DNA from: Laguncularia racemosa
Taxonomy: Eukaryota; Streptophyta; Magnoliopsida; Myrtales; Combretaceae
Assembly (NCBI GenBank): GCA_037954665.1
Contig: JBBMOL010000372.1
Coordinates: 124,001-188,000, forward strand
DNA length: 64,000 nt
Reading direction: 5' to 3'
Numbering within the stretch: position 1 is the first letter of the stretch; the number at the start of each line of letters is the position of its first letter. A model generated the notes under the pieces. It made no database searches, was not told the DNA's origin, and was given only the letters and a program-made list of their open reading frames with translations. Positions 30,201 through 36,600 of this stretch are shown here, piece by piece. Made by a program: the position numbers and the translations under genes.

Positions 30201-32692
30201 GGGAGTGGTTTGAAAGGGTTGGGGGAGCAAATTGTGCATGAGTTCTCGGCAGTAGGTGGAGCCATTGTTGGTTTACCATGATTCTATCCAATTTGCGTAA
30301 GATGGGGTTGCTCACTTGACGGTTGGACCAAGTGAAGAAATCACCCACGTAGCTCAAGTCTTCCAACTCCGCTTGCGAGATGCAATTTTGCAATTCAACC
30401 ATTTCATCTGAGAGGTGTGCTCTCCCGCCTAGTTTCTCGGATGGGGATAGTGTGGTGTTGAAATCCCCTAGTACTATCCATGGAAGGGGGTGGGTGGTGG
30501 GAGCTATATTTACAATATTGCTCCATAGGCCTCTTCGCTCGCTACTGTTATTGGAGAAGTAGATGAAGGTAGCTAAGAAGATGAAATTAGATCTTCTGTT
30601 TACTAATTTGCAATGCATGAATTGGGGGCTCTCTGATTCAACGCTGACGGTCCATTCAATATGCCTCCATGCTAACCACAATCGTTTTCCGTCCGATGTG
30701 TTTATTCTAACTTGCCATGATGTGCCCAATGCATTCTTGATAGATGCTTCATTCCTCGGATTAACCTTGGTCTCAAGTAAGCCAATGCAGCTTATCTTGT
30801 GATCGTTGCAAATCCGTTTGATATCAGAAACCTTGATGGGATCATTAAAGCCTCTAATATTCCAAGCGGCAATATGCATTGGGAAGTGTATGAAGGCGAC
30901 TAAGTGAAGGATCTTCTCCTCTTCCGCGCCTTCTTCTTGCGTCTATTGGAAGAGGTGGTATCCTTCTGACTTCTACGGGTGATGAGTTTGCAAAGTGGAG
31001 TGTGATCATAGTCATCCACTGCAAGGTCAGCCAAGTTGGGAGTGTTGTCTGATATGGCCAGTTCTGGCATGCTGTCCATTTCCTCCAGTTTGCCCCGTCG
31101 AGTCAAGTCCCCACATGATGCAAGTGCCTCCTTGGTGGTTTGTGAGTGTGAAGAGTCTGAGACAGGTTTCCCCGACCCCTCTGGCTCCTGCGGGATGTTA
31201 GTTTCCTCATTGGAGCTGACCACGGTCATGATTTGCTTTTCTGGCATCTTCTTGTTCACTTCATCCCCCTGCTTTTTAGCTCTTGGCACACCTGGTTCTT
31301 GTGCTCCAATTTCTTGTTCACCCCGCTTCTTACTCTCCACATAATTTTCCCTACCCTGCTGTGCAATCACCTCGCTGCTTGGCTCTCCCTCCGCGGGCTC
31401 CTTCCCTTTCCGCCTATCCTTACCAGGCCGTCGGTACTGTTTCCATTCCTCGCTGTTGTCTGGATGTTGGGCAGCTGGCCGTTGCTGTTGCGGCTGTTGC
31501 TGTTGCTGTTGCGGCTGCTTATGTTGCTGCTGTGGTGGAGGTGCTTGGCCACATTTATGTCCAAAGACGAAGCACTCTCCACAACGAGGGGGTAGCCATT
31601 GATAGTCTACATGGACCAGCACAATGCCTCCTTCTACGTTTTCCACCTCGACGGTGGATACTAAGGGGTCCCTCGCATCAATTTCCACAAGGACTCGGGC
31701 ATGGTTTGCCCATTGGCGTGCCATGGTGAGGGTATCAGCTTTGAGGGGGACACCCACTGCGCTAGCGATATAGCTGATCCCTTCCGGACTTAGGAATTCG
31801 CATGGGACGCCATTGAGCTGCGCCCAGACTGGCAGCTTGGTTGGTTGTGGCTTGTCAAGTGGCAGCCCCCTCCTCCATTTGTGAAGCAAGAGGAATCTTT
31901 GAGCAAAATGCCAATGCTTCTCCATGATGGGCGTGAGGTCTTTCTCGTGGCGGAATCGGAAGTAGAAGACTCCCTCCTTGTTTCCGAGGACCTCTACAAG
32001 GCCTAAGTCCTTCCATGCCAAACAATGGAAAAATGAATTTTTCATTCCTTCCTTCCTAATTTCATTCCTTCATAATCTTCCTTCTAACCAAACAATGGAA
32101 AAATGAATCAAATCTCACCACCCCCCCAATATCATCCCTCCACTTCCCCACACCATTCCTCCATTCAAAACATAGTGTAAGTCAAGCCCAAGCTCAAAAT
32201 CCTAAGCCCAATCAAGTTACAGCTTTGAATTTTTAAGTCACATTCAAGTCAAATACTATGTTGTCTCAACTCAACTTGTTTGTAACCTTAGGCCAAACCA
32301 TTATCTTCTACTTTATGCCTTTCATTGCAGCAATCTTGCTTTTGCCAGATGCTTTAAGTTCATTTTTCAATAAGCACAAGAATTTCTCACTTTGAAGGGA
32401 AAATAAAATAAGATGCATTAACAAAATTGGGAAATATCCATCACCTTGATATCACTTGGTATGGCATTGAGTGCTCTTTTCCACTTGATTTCATGTGTTG
32501 CAGTATCTGTAAGAGCAACACCACCATTCCTATGAGAGTAATTAAATGCGATAGCAGAAAACACTGAGAACTAGTAGAACTACGCACCACATAGAGCTTT
32601 GTAGCCAATTTTGCAGGTTCATCTTTTGACTCATGAATGAGCTTCTGCAGAAACTTTGCAGCTTCCAGCTCAACATTATGTGAAGATGCCAT
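46..32692 (-). CDS. SYD: SPLAYED (SYD) SWI2/SNF2 chromatin remodeller, N-terminal part (11 coding exons)
   Basis: SYD is the nuclear SWI2/SNF2 ATPase of a plant SWI/SNF complex; in Arabidopsis it co-activates floral homeotic genes and WUSCHEL and opposes Polycomb silencing. Exons, in order of transcription: 32692-32588, 32506-32445, 25196-25081, 24962-24651, 24573-24329, 16893-16760, 16675-16611, 12887-12537, 12422-12244, 511-414, 231-46. Every junction is GT-AG and all phases match, giving 1,853 nt (617 codons plus 2 nt) with no stop. Identity rests on the N-terminus (MASSHNVELEAAKFLQKLI), a QLQ-like segment (EQQLKQLRAQCLVFLAFR), the motif PPKYTMLEKWIMG and the HSA-type region (KKHRHGRRIKQIERYEQK). 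The start is the ATG at 32690-32692; the upstream TTG in the same exon is not used. The helicase domain lies outside the window. Intact splice sites and frame argue for a functional gene. An extra exon inside intron 8 cannot be excluded. Confidence 0.93.
414..511 (-). CDS. SYD: SYD coding exon 11 (start of HSA region)
   Basis: A 98-bp exon coding for KTVSSSEDLSAKTKSVIELK and KLQLLRLQRRLKK. The acceptor TATAGCAG restores phase 0 after exon 10, across an 11.7-kb intron. The donor is GTAATTAC. The HSA-type helical region, which binds actin-related proteins in SWI/SNF ATPases, begins here. Confidence 0.92.
1645..1861 (+). repeat. 5' LTR of the first Copia element
   Basis: A 217-bp LTR, TGTTGG to TTTTCA. 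It carries a TATA-like TCTATATATC near 1790 and the polyadenylation signal AATAAA at 1816-1821. Confidence 0.96.
1862..1873 (+). other. Primer-binding site of the first Copia element
   Basis: TGGTATCAGAGC directly follows the 5' LTR. It is complementary to the 3' end of plant initiator Met-tRNA, which primes minus-strand DNA synthesis. Confidence 0.93.
1918..6335 (+). pseudogene. Copia gag-pol polyprotein, broken
   Basis: One former reading frame. Visible parts: gag (NGENFLQWSQSV), zinc knuckle CX2CX4HX4C at 2727-2768, protease DSG at 3000-3008, GAG-pre-integrase (LWHKRLGHPS), integrase catalytic Asp 3585, Asp 3774 and Glu 3882, reverse transcriptase, and RNase H (YTDADWAGC). Breaks: one frameshift near 2230, and stops at 2409, 2595, 4569 and 5691. 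The reverse transcriptase active site reads YVDN (5379-5390) instead of YVDD, so a catalytic Asp is lost. The copy cannot move by its own protein, although its LTRs and primer site look usable in trans. Confidence 0.95.
6334..6342 (+). other. Polypurine tract of the first Copia element
   Basis: GAGAGGGAG lies immediately before the 3' LTR. This is the plus-strand primer position in LTR retroelements. Confidence 0.85.
6343..6559 (+). repeat. 3' LTR of the first Copia element
   Basis: A 217-bp LTR that aligns without gaps to the 5' LTR with five transitions. AATAAA lies at 6514-6519. The target duplication CCCCA follows at 6560-6564. Confidence 0.96.
6837..7055 (+). repeat. 5' LTR of the older Copia element
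   Basis: TGTAGG to CAACA, 219 bp, with the primer-binding site TGGTATCAAAGC directly after it at 7056-7067. A leader of about 550 bp with T-rich runs precedes the gag remains. Confidence 0.93.
7640..11925 (+). pseudogene. Older Copia gag-pol remains, heavily decayed
   Basis: Pieces in several frames: gag from about 7640 (YLKWSQLVQTFLRGKGKLG), zinc knuckle CX2CX4HX4C at 8379-8420, protease DSG near 8705 followed at once by sequence that normally lies about 22 residues later, integrase with HSDIWGP near 9212, FRSDNARDYF and VVERKNRH, reverse transcriptase from about 10,420 with YVDD kept at 10969-10980, and RNase H at 11165-11925 (YTDADFAG, KHIAIDKHFIKEK). Many stops and frameshifts, densest between 9,870 and 11,160. 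Non-functional. Confidence 0.93.
11933..12151 (+). repeat. 3' LTR of the older Copia element
   Basis: A 219-bp LTR preceded by the purine tract GAAGGGGAG. It ends CAATA where the 5' LTR has CAACA. The target duplication GTATC follows. Confidence 0.93.
12244..12422 (-). CDS. SYD: SYD coding exon 10
   Basis: A 179-bp exon with the conserved block PPKYTMLEKWIMGHQKKKLL and following SWLVKQQK, upstream of the HSA region in SYD. The acceptor is ATATTAG and the donor GTTAGT. The Copia insertion in the next intron begins only about 87 bp past this donor. Confidence 0.92.
12537..12887 (-). CDS. SYD: SYD coding exon 9 (variable linker)
   Basis: A 351-bp exon coding for a Ser/Ala/Asn-rich linker beginning GSSSAGSLTAAHISMKEANY. 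The acceptor is TATGCAG and the donor GTAAAAAC. Its phase fits exon 8 directly, although a lost or unseen exon of a multiple of three bases within intron 8 would fit equally well. Confidence 0.85.
14257..14279. repeat. Perfect 9-bp inverted repeat (hairpin)
   Basis: CTGTAATAA and TTATTACAG are separated by AATTG. It lies in a stretch (13,990-14,330) with several related TAAT-type short inverted motifs, which could be a small decayed MITE. No target duplication was resolved. Confidence 0.35.
15480..15950 (-). pseudogene. Ty3/Gypsy gag fragment
   Basis: The minus strand reads FSHYDGALDPLD and, further on, EEFKQQSNLRYEPPLRGD. Both fit the Retrotrans_gag domain of plant Gypsy elements (typically Y/F-DG-DPLDW and EEFKQQ-NLRYGPPL). 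An upstream open stretch (15716-15928) is Arg/Gly-rich. Several in-frame stops interrupt it. Family by motif; clade unknown. Confidence 0.7.
16611..16675 (-). CDS. SYD: SYD coding exon 8
   Basis: A 65-bp exon continuing the QLQ-like region with NGMAPKPLHLEIALGNVLPK. It completes the split Arg codon of exon 7 across an 84-bp intron and leaves one base. The donor is GTATCTAG. Confidence 0.92.
16760..16893 (-). CDS. SYD: SYD coding exon 7 (QLQ-like segment)
   Basis: A 134-bp exon starting in phase 0 with DVGQNSMADNSMLRG and carrying LFKEQQLKQLRAQCLVFLAF, the QLQ-like protein-interaction segment found upstream of the HSA region in SYD. The acceptor is ATGTGCAG and the donor GTAAATA. It ends with AG of a split Arg codon. 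Confidence 0.93.
17806..18122 (-). pseudogene. Unidentified broken coding sequence in SYD intron 6
   Basis: The minus strand holds two in-frame blocks joined by a frameshift near 17,988: DFIHNIPAFHKIDGSSAIKI with NPSTDFVLNEEMLGTALSG, then NPAKSIIFMAGLVYNRKKML with APFVCWYASPENATIVSQIV and a stop at about 17,806. Codon-like composition over more than 300 bp makes chance unlikely. I do not recognise the family. Lack of introns fits a processed pseudogene or a captured fragment. Further coding-like minus-strand blocks at about 18,455-18,640 (ALESILMLFVKHRWTILC) may belong to it. Confidence 0.5.
18947..22903 (-). mobile_element. Decayed L1-type LINE in SYD intron 6
   Basis: In sense orientation to SYD, with its poly(A) tail seen as a T run at 18947-18959. 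From 5' to 3' it shows a basic end of ORF1 (22655-22903), an AP-type endonuclease (KIASWNIRGLNDP, from 22605), reverse transcriptase (KIDIMKAYD near 20,850; FADD at 20528-20539) and a zf-RVT Cys/His motif (CYFCNQEEETHCHLFLKC near 19,450). It is non-functional: the endonuclease has lost key residues (GYFN for GDFN, LNHALLN for LDRALVN) and frameshifts and stops run throughout the reverse transcriptase region. The 5' end and target duplication are unresolved. Confidence 0.88.
21856..22605 (-). pseudogene. LINE ORF2 endonuclease domain, inactive
   Basis: An open segment of about 250 residues with the exonuclease-endonuclease-phosphatase fold of plant L1 elements: WNIRGLNDP at the start, SLVETKV (metal-binding Glu) and FTWSNK. 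The Asp of GDFN is Tyr, the LDR motif reads LNH and the Ser of SDH is Leu. The ATG before KIASWNIRG is at about 22605; an upstream in-frame ATG exists at 22617. The frame closes at 21856, where the element should continue, so a frameshift follows. Confidence 0.85.
23540..23746 (+). mobile_element. Possible LINE 3' end fragment, plus strand
   Basis: The plus strand ends in CTTGTATTAATGATATTC, a short spacer and an A run (23740-23746), a common form of plant LINE 3' tails. No coding domain was found upstream, so this is only a composition-based call. Confidence 0.3.
24329..24573 (-). CDS. SYD: SYD coding exon 6 (variable linker)
   Basis: A 245-bp exon, rich in Ser, Gln and Gly, ending in LLMLDNVKKNFQ at phase 0. 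The acceptor is ACCAG and the donor GTAATT. It is followed by a 7.4-kb intron that contains a LINE. Confidence 0.87.
24651..24962 (-). CDS. SYD: SYD coding exon 5 (variable linker, basic motif)
   Basis: A 312-bp exon with a Ser/Gly-rich, poorly conserved linker. It contains a basic cluster (KKVDGKRKR) that could serve as a nuclear localisation signal. Short introns of 118 and 77 bp flank it. Frame and phase fit both neighbours. Confidence 0.88.
25081..25196 (-). CDS. SYD: SYD coding exon 4
   Basis: A 116-bp exon coding for AMETVINQHGLDIEVLKASR and the following 18 residues. It completes the split Arg codon from exon 3 and leaves one base for exon 5. The conserved N-terminal block ends here; downstream sequence is variable and low complexity, as in other SYD proteins. 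Confidence 0.9.
25971..26924 (+). repeat. Tandem duplication, unit about 550 bp, in SYD intron 3
   Basis: Copy 1 spans about 25971-26522. Copy 2 starts at about 26523 and is cut at 26924. Its missing end resumes at 32178-32299. Shared landmarks are ACCATATG, AGGAGCATTAACT, CTCAATATTTACT and CTCAAGCTCAAGCTAC. The copies are roughly three-quarters identical, so the duplication is old. It is rich in AAGCTCAAG-type words. Confidence 0.75.
27337..30879 (-). pseudogene. LINE ORF2: endonuclease, reverse transcriptase, zf-RVT; two stops
   Basis: A frame of 1,181 codons with stops only at 29530-29532 and 28264-28266. Endonuclease: MHIAAWNIRGFNDP, LLETKV, VLGDFNTTLSPSEK, LDRIMVN. The last catalytic motif reads SNH where SDH is expected. 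Reverse transcriptase: KVDLQKAFDTIKWDFL, RGLRQGDPLSPYLF and FADD at 28807-28818, all typical. zf-RVT: CFLCQQGPKDHPHLFFNC near 27,640. The protein would nick DNA and copy LINE RNA at the nick. Both stops and the SNH change make this copy unlikely to be autonomous. Confidence 0.92.
30900..32045 (-). CDS. LINE ORF1 (DUF4283/zinc-knuckle protein), 5' truncated
   Basis: 381 residues. The first part (EVLGNKEGVFYFRFRHEKDL, then MEKHWHF and PVWAQLNGVPCEF) matches the DUF4283 nucleic-acid-binding domain of plant LINE ORF1. A compact Cys/His knuckle follows (CGECFVFGHKC). A glutamine-rich repeat and a Lys/Arg-rich tail (RRKKKARKRRR) end the protein. It would package LINE RNA. The first residues (MKNSFFHCL) appear to come from flanking DNA rather than the LINE (see findings), so the apparent start is not original. 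Confidence 0.82.
   Translation of the reverse strand: MKNSFFHCLAWKDLGLVEVLGNKEGVFYFRFRHEKDLTPIMEKHWHFAQRFLLLHKWRRGLPLDKPQPTKLPVWAQLNGVPCEFLSPEGISYIASAVGVPLKADTLTMARQWANHARVLVEIDARDPLVSTVEVENVEGGIVLVHVDYQWLPPRCGECFVFGHKCGQAPPPQQQHKQPQQQQQQPQQQRPAAQHPDNSEEWKQYRRPGKDRRKGKEPAEGEPSSEVIAQQGRENYVESKKRGEQEIGAQEPGVPRAKKQGDEVNKKMPEKQIMTVVSSNEETNIPQEPEGSGKPVSDSSHSQTTKEALASCGDLTRRGKLEEMDSMPELAISDNTPNLADLAVDDYDHTPLCKLITRRSQKDTTSSNRRKKKARKRRRSFT
32445..32506 (-). CDS. SYD: SYD coding exon 3
   Basis: A 62-bp exon coding for ILQHMKSSGKEHSMPYQVIS plus the first two bases of an Arg codon. The acceptor is CTTACAG and the donor GTGATG. It continues the conserved N-terminal region. The Arg codon is completed more than 7 kb away by exon 4. 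Confidence 0.92.
32588..32692 (-). CDS. SYD: SYD coding exon 2 (start codon)
   Basis: Codes for 35 residues starting MASSHNVELEAAKFLQKLI and ending at KLYV, the conserved SYD N-terminus. The full exon probably begins at 32701 after the acceptor TATAG. The donor is GTGCGT at 32587. It ends in phase 0. Confidence 0.92.
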
Positions 32693-33423
32693 CTTTCTCA
32701 ACTATACAATAACTGAGAAAAAATTGTTAAATTGAACAAAAATCACAAGCCATATACCTTGATGTGAATGCATATGGCTCCACTGAAAGATATTGCTCTC
32801 ATTCGCCGACAGTAAATTCACCTCTCTCTCTCTCTAACATTCAACAGCATAAAAATAACCTCTGAGCATTTATGGCCTTACTATATCCGAAAACAAGGTT
32901 CCCACCCTTATGCATTCATTATATGTCATAATAGGCAATATTCTCAGATACTTGCAAGTCCAACTTCACAATTCAACAAAATGCAACGTCACTTTAACTA
33001 CTTCCTTCTACTAGATACTCTTCCTCACAGTTCTTATTCCGTTTTTACCTCACGATCTCTCTACACTTCTCATTCATTTCACATCCAAAATAACCAATCT
33101 AACCTAACTAGCAACACTTCTAAACCCTAATCAAACTGAAAACTCAAAATCTAACCAAATTCGACATGAAAAGCTGCAAAACAAAACCAGATCATAAGCT
33201 AATAGCTTAACAATAGCACATTTAGCCCAAGCCAAGAACGAAGAAACTATAGCTTAAAATTGCAAGTCTCGAAATTAAACCTAAATTACACGAGGCGGTA
33301 ATACTACAACTCTGACGGCGAGAACAAACACGATTCCAGGTATGTAAGAACTTATCGAGCGATTCGATCCATTTTCAGAGGAAAAACGCGATTTTTAGCG
33401 GATTTTGATTTCCGTAACTCCAC

Positions 33424-33435
33424 GGGTTTAGGGTT
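33424..33435 (-). promoter_or_regulatory. Telo-box-like motif in SYD intron 1
   Basis: The minus strand reads AACCCTAAACCC, a telo-box-like sequence of the kind bound by TRB proteins in Arabidopsis and often found near transcription starts. It lies in the first intron, about 65 bp inside the donor. Function is inferred. Confidence 0.35.
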
Positions 33436-33499
33436 AGAACTGGAAAGAAAAAAATCAGTGAATTTTGTGGACGAATAGATACTGAAATGAGATTTTTAC

Positions 33500-33650
33500 C
33501 TGAAAATGAAACGAGAAAGAATGGACGACAGAGCTACATGAAGATGCGTGACCAGAGAACGAATAAATGAAGAGAAAAGAAAAATGCTTCGCTTCTTCTG
33601 CTTTGTGAGTGGACGATTACTGTCTCTCTCCTCTTCTCTCTAACTCTCCG
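33500..33650 (-). other. SYD: SYD 5' UTR exon (exon 1, start approximate)
   Basis: On the minus strand a GA-rich leader runs to a good donor (CAG/GTAAAAATCT, exon end at 33500). It would join the acceptor at 32703/32702, just upstream of the start-codon exon, removing a 798-bp intron. A noncoding first exon is common for plant chromatin genes. The transcription start is not visible, so the right edge is a guess. Confidence 0.55.
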
Positions 33651-33660
33651 TCGCACGTGC
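33619..33660 (-). promoter_or_regulatory. SYD proximal promoter/leader: G-box and GA-rich tract
   Basis: A palindromic G-box, GCACGTGC (core CACGTG at 33654-33659), lies next to a GAGA-rich stretch on the SYD strand at 33619-33650. G-boxes bind bZIP and bHLH factors, and GA repeats bind BPC/GAGA proteins in plants. No clear TATA box was seen. Role inferred from motif and position only. Confidence 0.45.
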
Positions 33661-36600
33661 AAAGCTTCATGTGTGAAGGAAGGTCGGCATCAAACCCAAA
33701 TCGAATCAAATTTTAAATTGAATTGAACCGAAGTTAAAGATCGATATATTTTCCAACGGACCACCCTAGGGTTTGGTTAGGACATCATCGAATCAACAGA
33801 CCGACCATCCTAGGGTTTGTTGGCCAAAATTAAATAAAAAATCAAAAAGTTTCTTTTATCGTTTGGTTGGAACATAGTTAACGGTTTAAATAACCTTTCG
33901 ATGACAATTATTAAACTAATAGAGGATGAAATTAATAAATCCAATTTTCTTTTTACATTCTAGCCGAATAATTTTGACATACATATAAACTGAAGAGAAA
34001 GATAGATGGAAGCTAGATATGAAAGAGAAAGTAAAGTTTGATATCAATGAACAAATGTAAGGTAAATTGCATATATATATATATATATATATATTGGCTA
34101 GTTTTATAAGTGTAAATTAAATATATACCCCATGTTAGTTTTATGGGTATTTAATCTCTTATTTTTAAAAATTATTTATATTTTCAAAAAAAAAAACAAA
34201 GAAAGTATTTGTAGACACCCTTATTTTATATATTTTCCAATCTTTTTATACTTTTATCATCATTTTATCTAATGATAAAATTATAAAATAAGATCTATAA
34301 ATATTTTTTATTTAAGTGATATTAATTTTAAAGATAAAATGAGTAAATACACATGAGGCAGATATTAGGAGAGTAAAGCTATTGTTCCAAGAGAAATTTA
34401 GCCTACTAATTAGCCATCAACTTTAGTTTAAAATTAATTTAAATAATTGAATTTTGGTGTTTTGAAATTAAATTAAATTAAACTAATTAGAGACAAGCTA
34501 AATAAAAATTAGTTTTCAAATTCTCAAAAAGACAAGTCCAACAACTTCACTAATGTTATATCAATTCTAACTCCGCAAATCATAAAATTAAGTTTGTATT
34601 GATTATTCAATTATTGCTCCCTAAAGTCATAAAAAATCTATTTTCTAATCAACCTCATTGAAGCTTCGATTTGAGAAATTCATTAAACAATACTTGTTTC
34701 AATTGTAATTATTTTAATCATTTATTGCTTCTTGTCAATATTCCATGCGTTAGCCTTGATTATCATCCAAGCTAAACCATTTATGTTTTCTCTAGAAGCA
34801 ATGGAGAGTGTTATTGGTAAAAAATGAGTGAGGCTACACCAAAATGACTAAATAATACACCATAACCACCTAACTTAAATGTTGTGTTAGCATTTAAAAT
34901 AAGGACTTGTAATTGGAAGGATACCTCCATGAGATCACCCAATTCAATGAGAAAAAAAAAAATCAAACCCTATATGCCCTTATTGAGCCAACTTCTTCTT
35001 AAGGCCCATCAACTTCTTTAAAGATGCAATAGGGTGTGATTTCATTAGGTACCCAACCTATCAAGTTGTGATAAGATTCAAAACTCAATATAATTTATAG
35101 TAGAGTTTTAAGATTATAAAAAAAAAAAAAAACACGATGGGAACCCAACCCATTTTTAACCTTAAACCATGTACACTATATTAATTTTACACTGTATTCG
35201 TTCAAGTTTCAAGTTTCATTAGTGTGTATATCAATAAATATAGCCTTAAACTTACTTAACCACTATCTAGTCTATTCTCTCTTTTATCTCATCCGAACCT
35301 TATAAAAATTCAACCAGCCCCTATAAGGTCCTAACCTTAAAGGAGCAAGTTTTGGTAATAGGAAGAACAACCATATTGGATTTTTATAAGATTATGAGAA
35401 TCACTAAACCCTATAGAAGTAGGCTAAGTTTTTATAAGATCTATCATAAACCCACTCTAATCCCATCCTTAAACTTCTTAAAGGTATCAAGTCTAATTGG
35501 GACTTGTGTTAAATGTGAGTTTTCTCCCATTAAATCCATGAAATCATTACCAAGCATTCTTGTAAGAATTAAGAGCATGTGGGATCTATAAAGTTTGATC
35601 AACATCTAGAAACTCGGTCAAAATAATTTATAATGCTCTAAATCCTTAATGATTTTTTGTAATATAAAATTCAATAATGATATGCTCAATTTAGCAAAAA
35701 AGACAATGATATACTTAACTTTATCCTACAATCACTTATTTGGCTTTAACTTTTCATTCTTAGAGAAGTCTTTCAATATTTGTTAGGATAAAATCAGTAA
35801 AAGCCCTATTCATAAACTATAAGACAAAGGAGATTGCCCTACCCACATTTCTTTTAGCTTTTGTTGATGTATTAATAGCACCCCTCAATAAGTGATTTAA
35901 GTGCAAGAATACAAAGGAAAAGACTAGAAAAATGCATGATTTCGAGCTTATTATAGAGACTCCATTGAAATAGAAGCTCGGATCATTTGGATGAATCCTT
36001 GTTTTGGAGTTCACAATATTTGCTTGATTTCATCTGAATAAAATTCCACTTTTCTTGAATGAAGTCATGCAAAGATAAGAAAATGATTCCATTAGACTTT
36101 GTAAAAATGGGGCACTTGAGCCATTCAATATAGTCTAAATCTTATATTTGCTACCAAAAGGGACTTCATCCAGATGAATTCCACCTCATTCAAATGAAGT
36201 CCTTGATCTACATAATAATAACAAATATTCTTATGTTTTTGCATCTTAATTAAATAGCTAATAGTCTGCCACATGCCCTGCTTAAGTAAAACATGTTAAA
36301 GCTACTAGATTTTCACTAAACCATTTATTATTCTGGTCTAATTCTAATATTTCAAAATCATTAACTGCTTTTTAAATTTAAAGAAAAAAATCATTTTACT
36401 AAGAACTCATCTATAATATATCAAGGTAATTCAGTAAAGGACCAAGGTTTAAATGACCAAAATCTATCTACAATTTAAATGGTACGATGATCCAACAATA
36501 AAAAGTCCAAGTACAAACCAAATAAGAAAAGTAAGGCCATTAAGTCCGTATTAAAGAAATAGTTCATAACCTAAACGGTAACAACAAGAAAAACTACTTG

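Larger units (their letters stand above)
27215..32045 (-). mobile_element. Nearly intact L1-type LINE in SYD intron 3
   Basis: About 4.8 kb, sense to SYD. The short poly(A) tail appears as T's at 27215-27221. ORF1 (32045-30900) and ORF2 (30879-27337) are 20 bp apart in different frames, as usual for plant L1 elements. ORF2 keeps one frame for 3.5 kb with only two premature stops. ORF1 lacks its normal N-terminus, so the element is 5' truncated. No clear target duplication was found. Confidence 0.93.
26925..32177. mobile_element. DNA transposon with long inverted repeats, split by a LINE
   Basis: Left arm 26925-27061 and right arm about 32045-32177 are imperfect inverted repeats of about 130 bp. 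The left end reads CACCATATGGGAAGAATG; the right end, read inward on the minus strand, reads CACTATGTTTTGAATGG. The 3-bp sequence TAA flanks both ends (26922-26924, 32178-32180). The ends CAC...GTG with a 3-bp duplication suggest a CACTA-type non-autonomous element, though PIF/Harbinger also duplicates TAA. No transposase is seen. The LINE at 27215-32045 sits inside it. Confidence 0.65.

Noticed and set aside
31036..31729. Plus-strand frames of 100-148 aa
   Set aside because: Antisense shadows of LINE ORF1, produced by its GC-rich and Gln-rich coding sequence.
46..32692. SYD as a dead pseudogene because of the large insertions
   Set aside because: All eleven coding exons keep frame, phase and GT-AG borders, which would not last without selection.
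32690..32701. An upstream TTG as the SYD start
   Set aside because: The in-frame ATG at 32690-32692 gives the conserved N-terminus; TTG starts are rare in plants and the extra residues look like leader sequence next to the splice acceptor.
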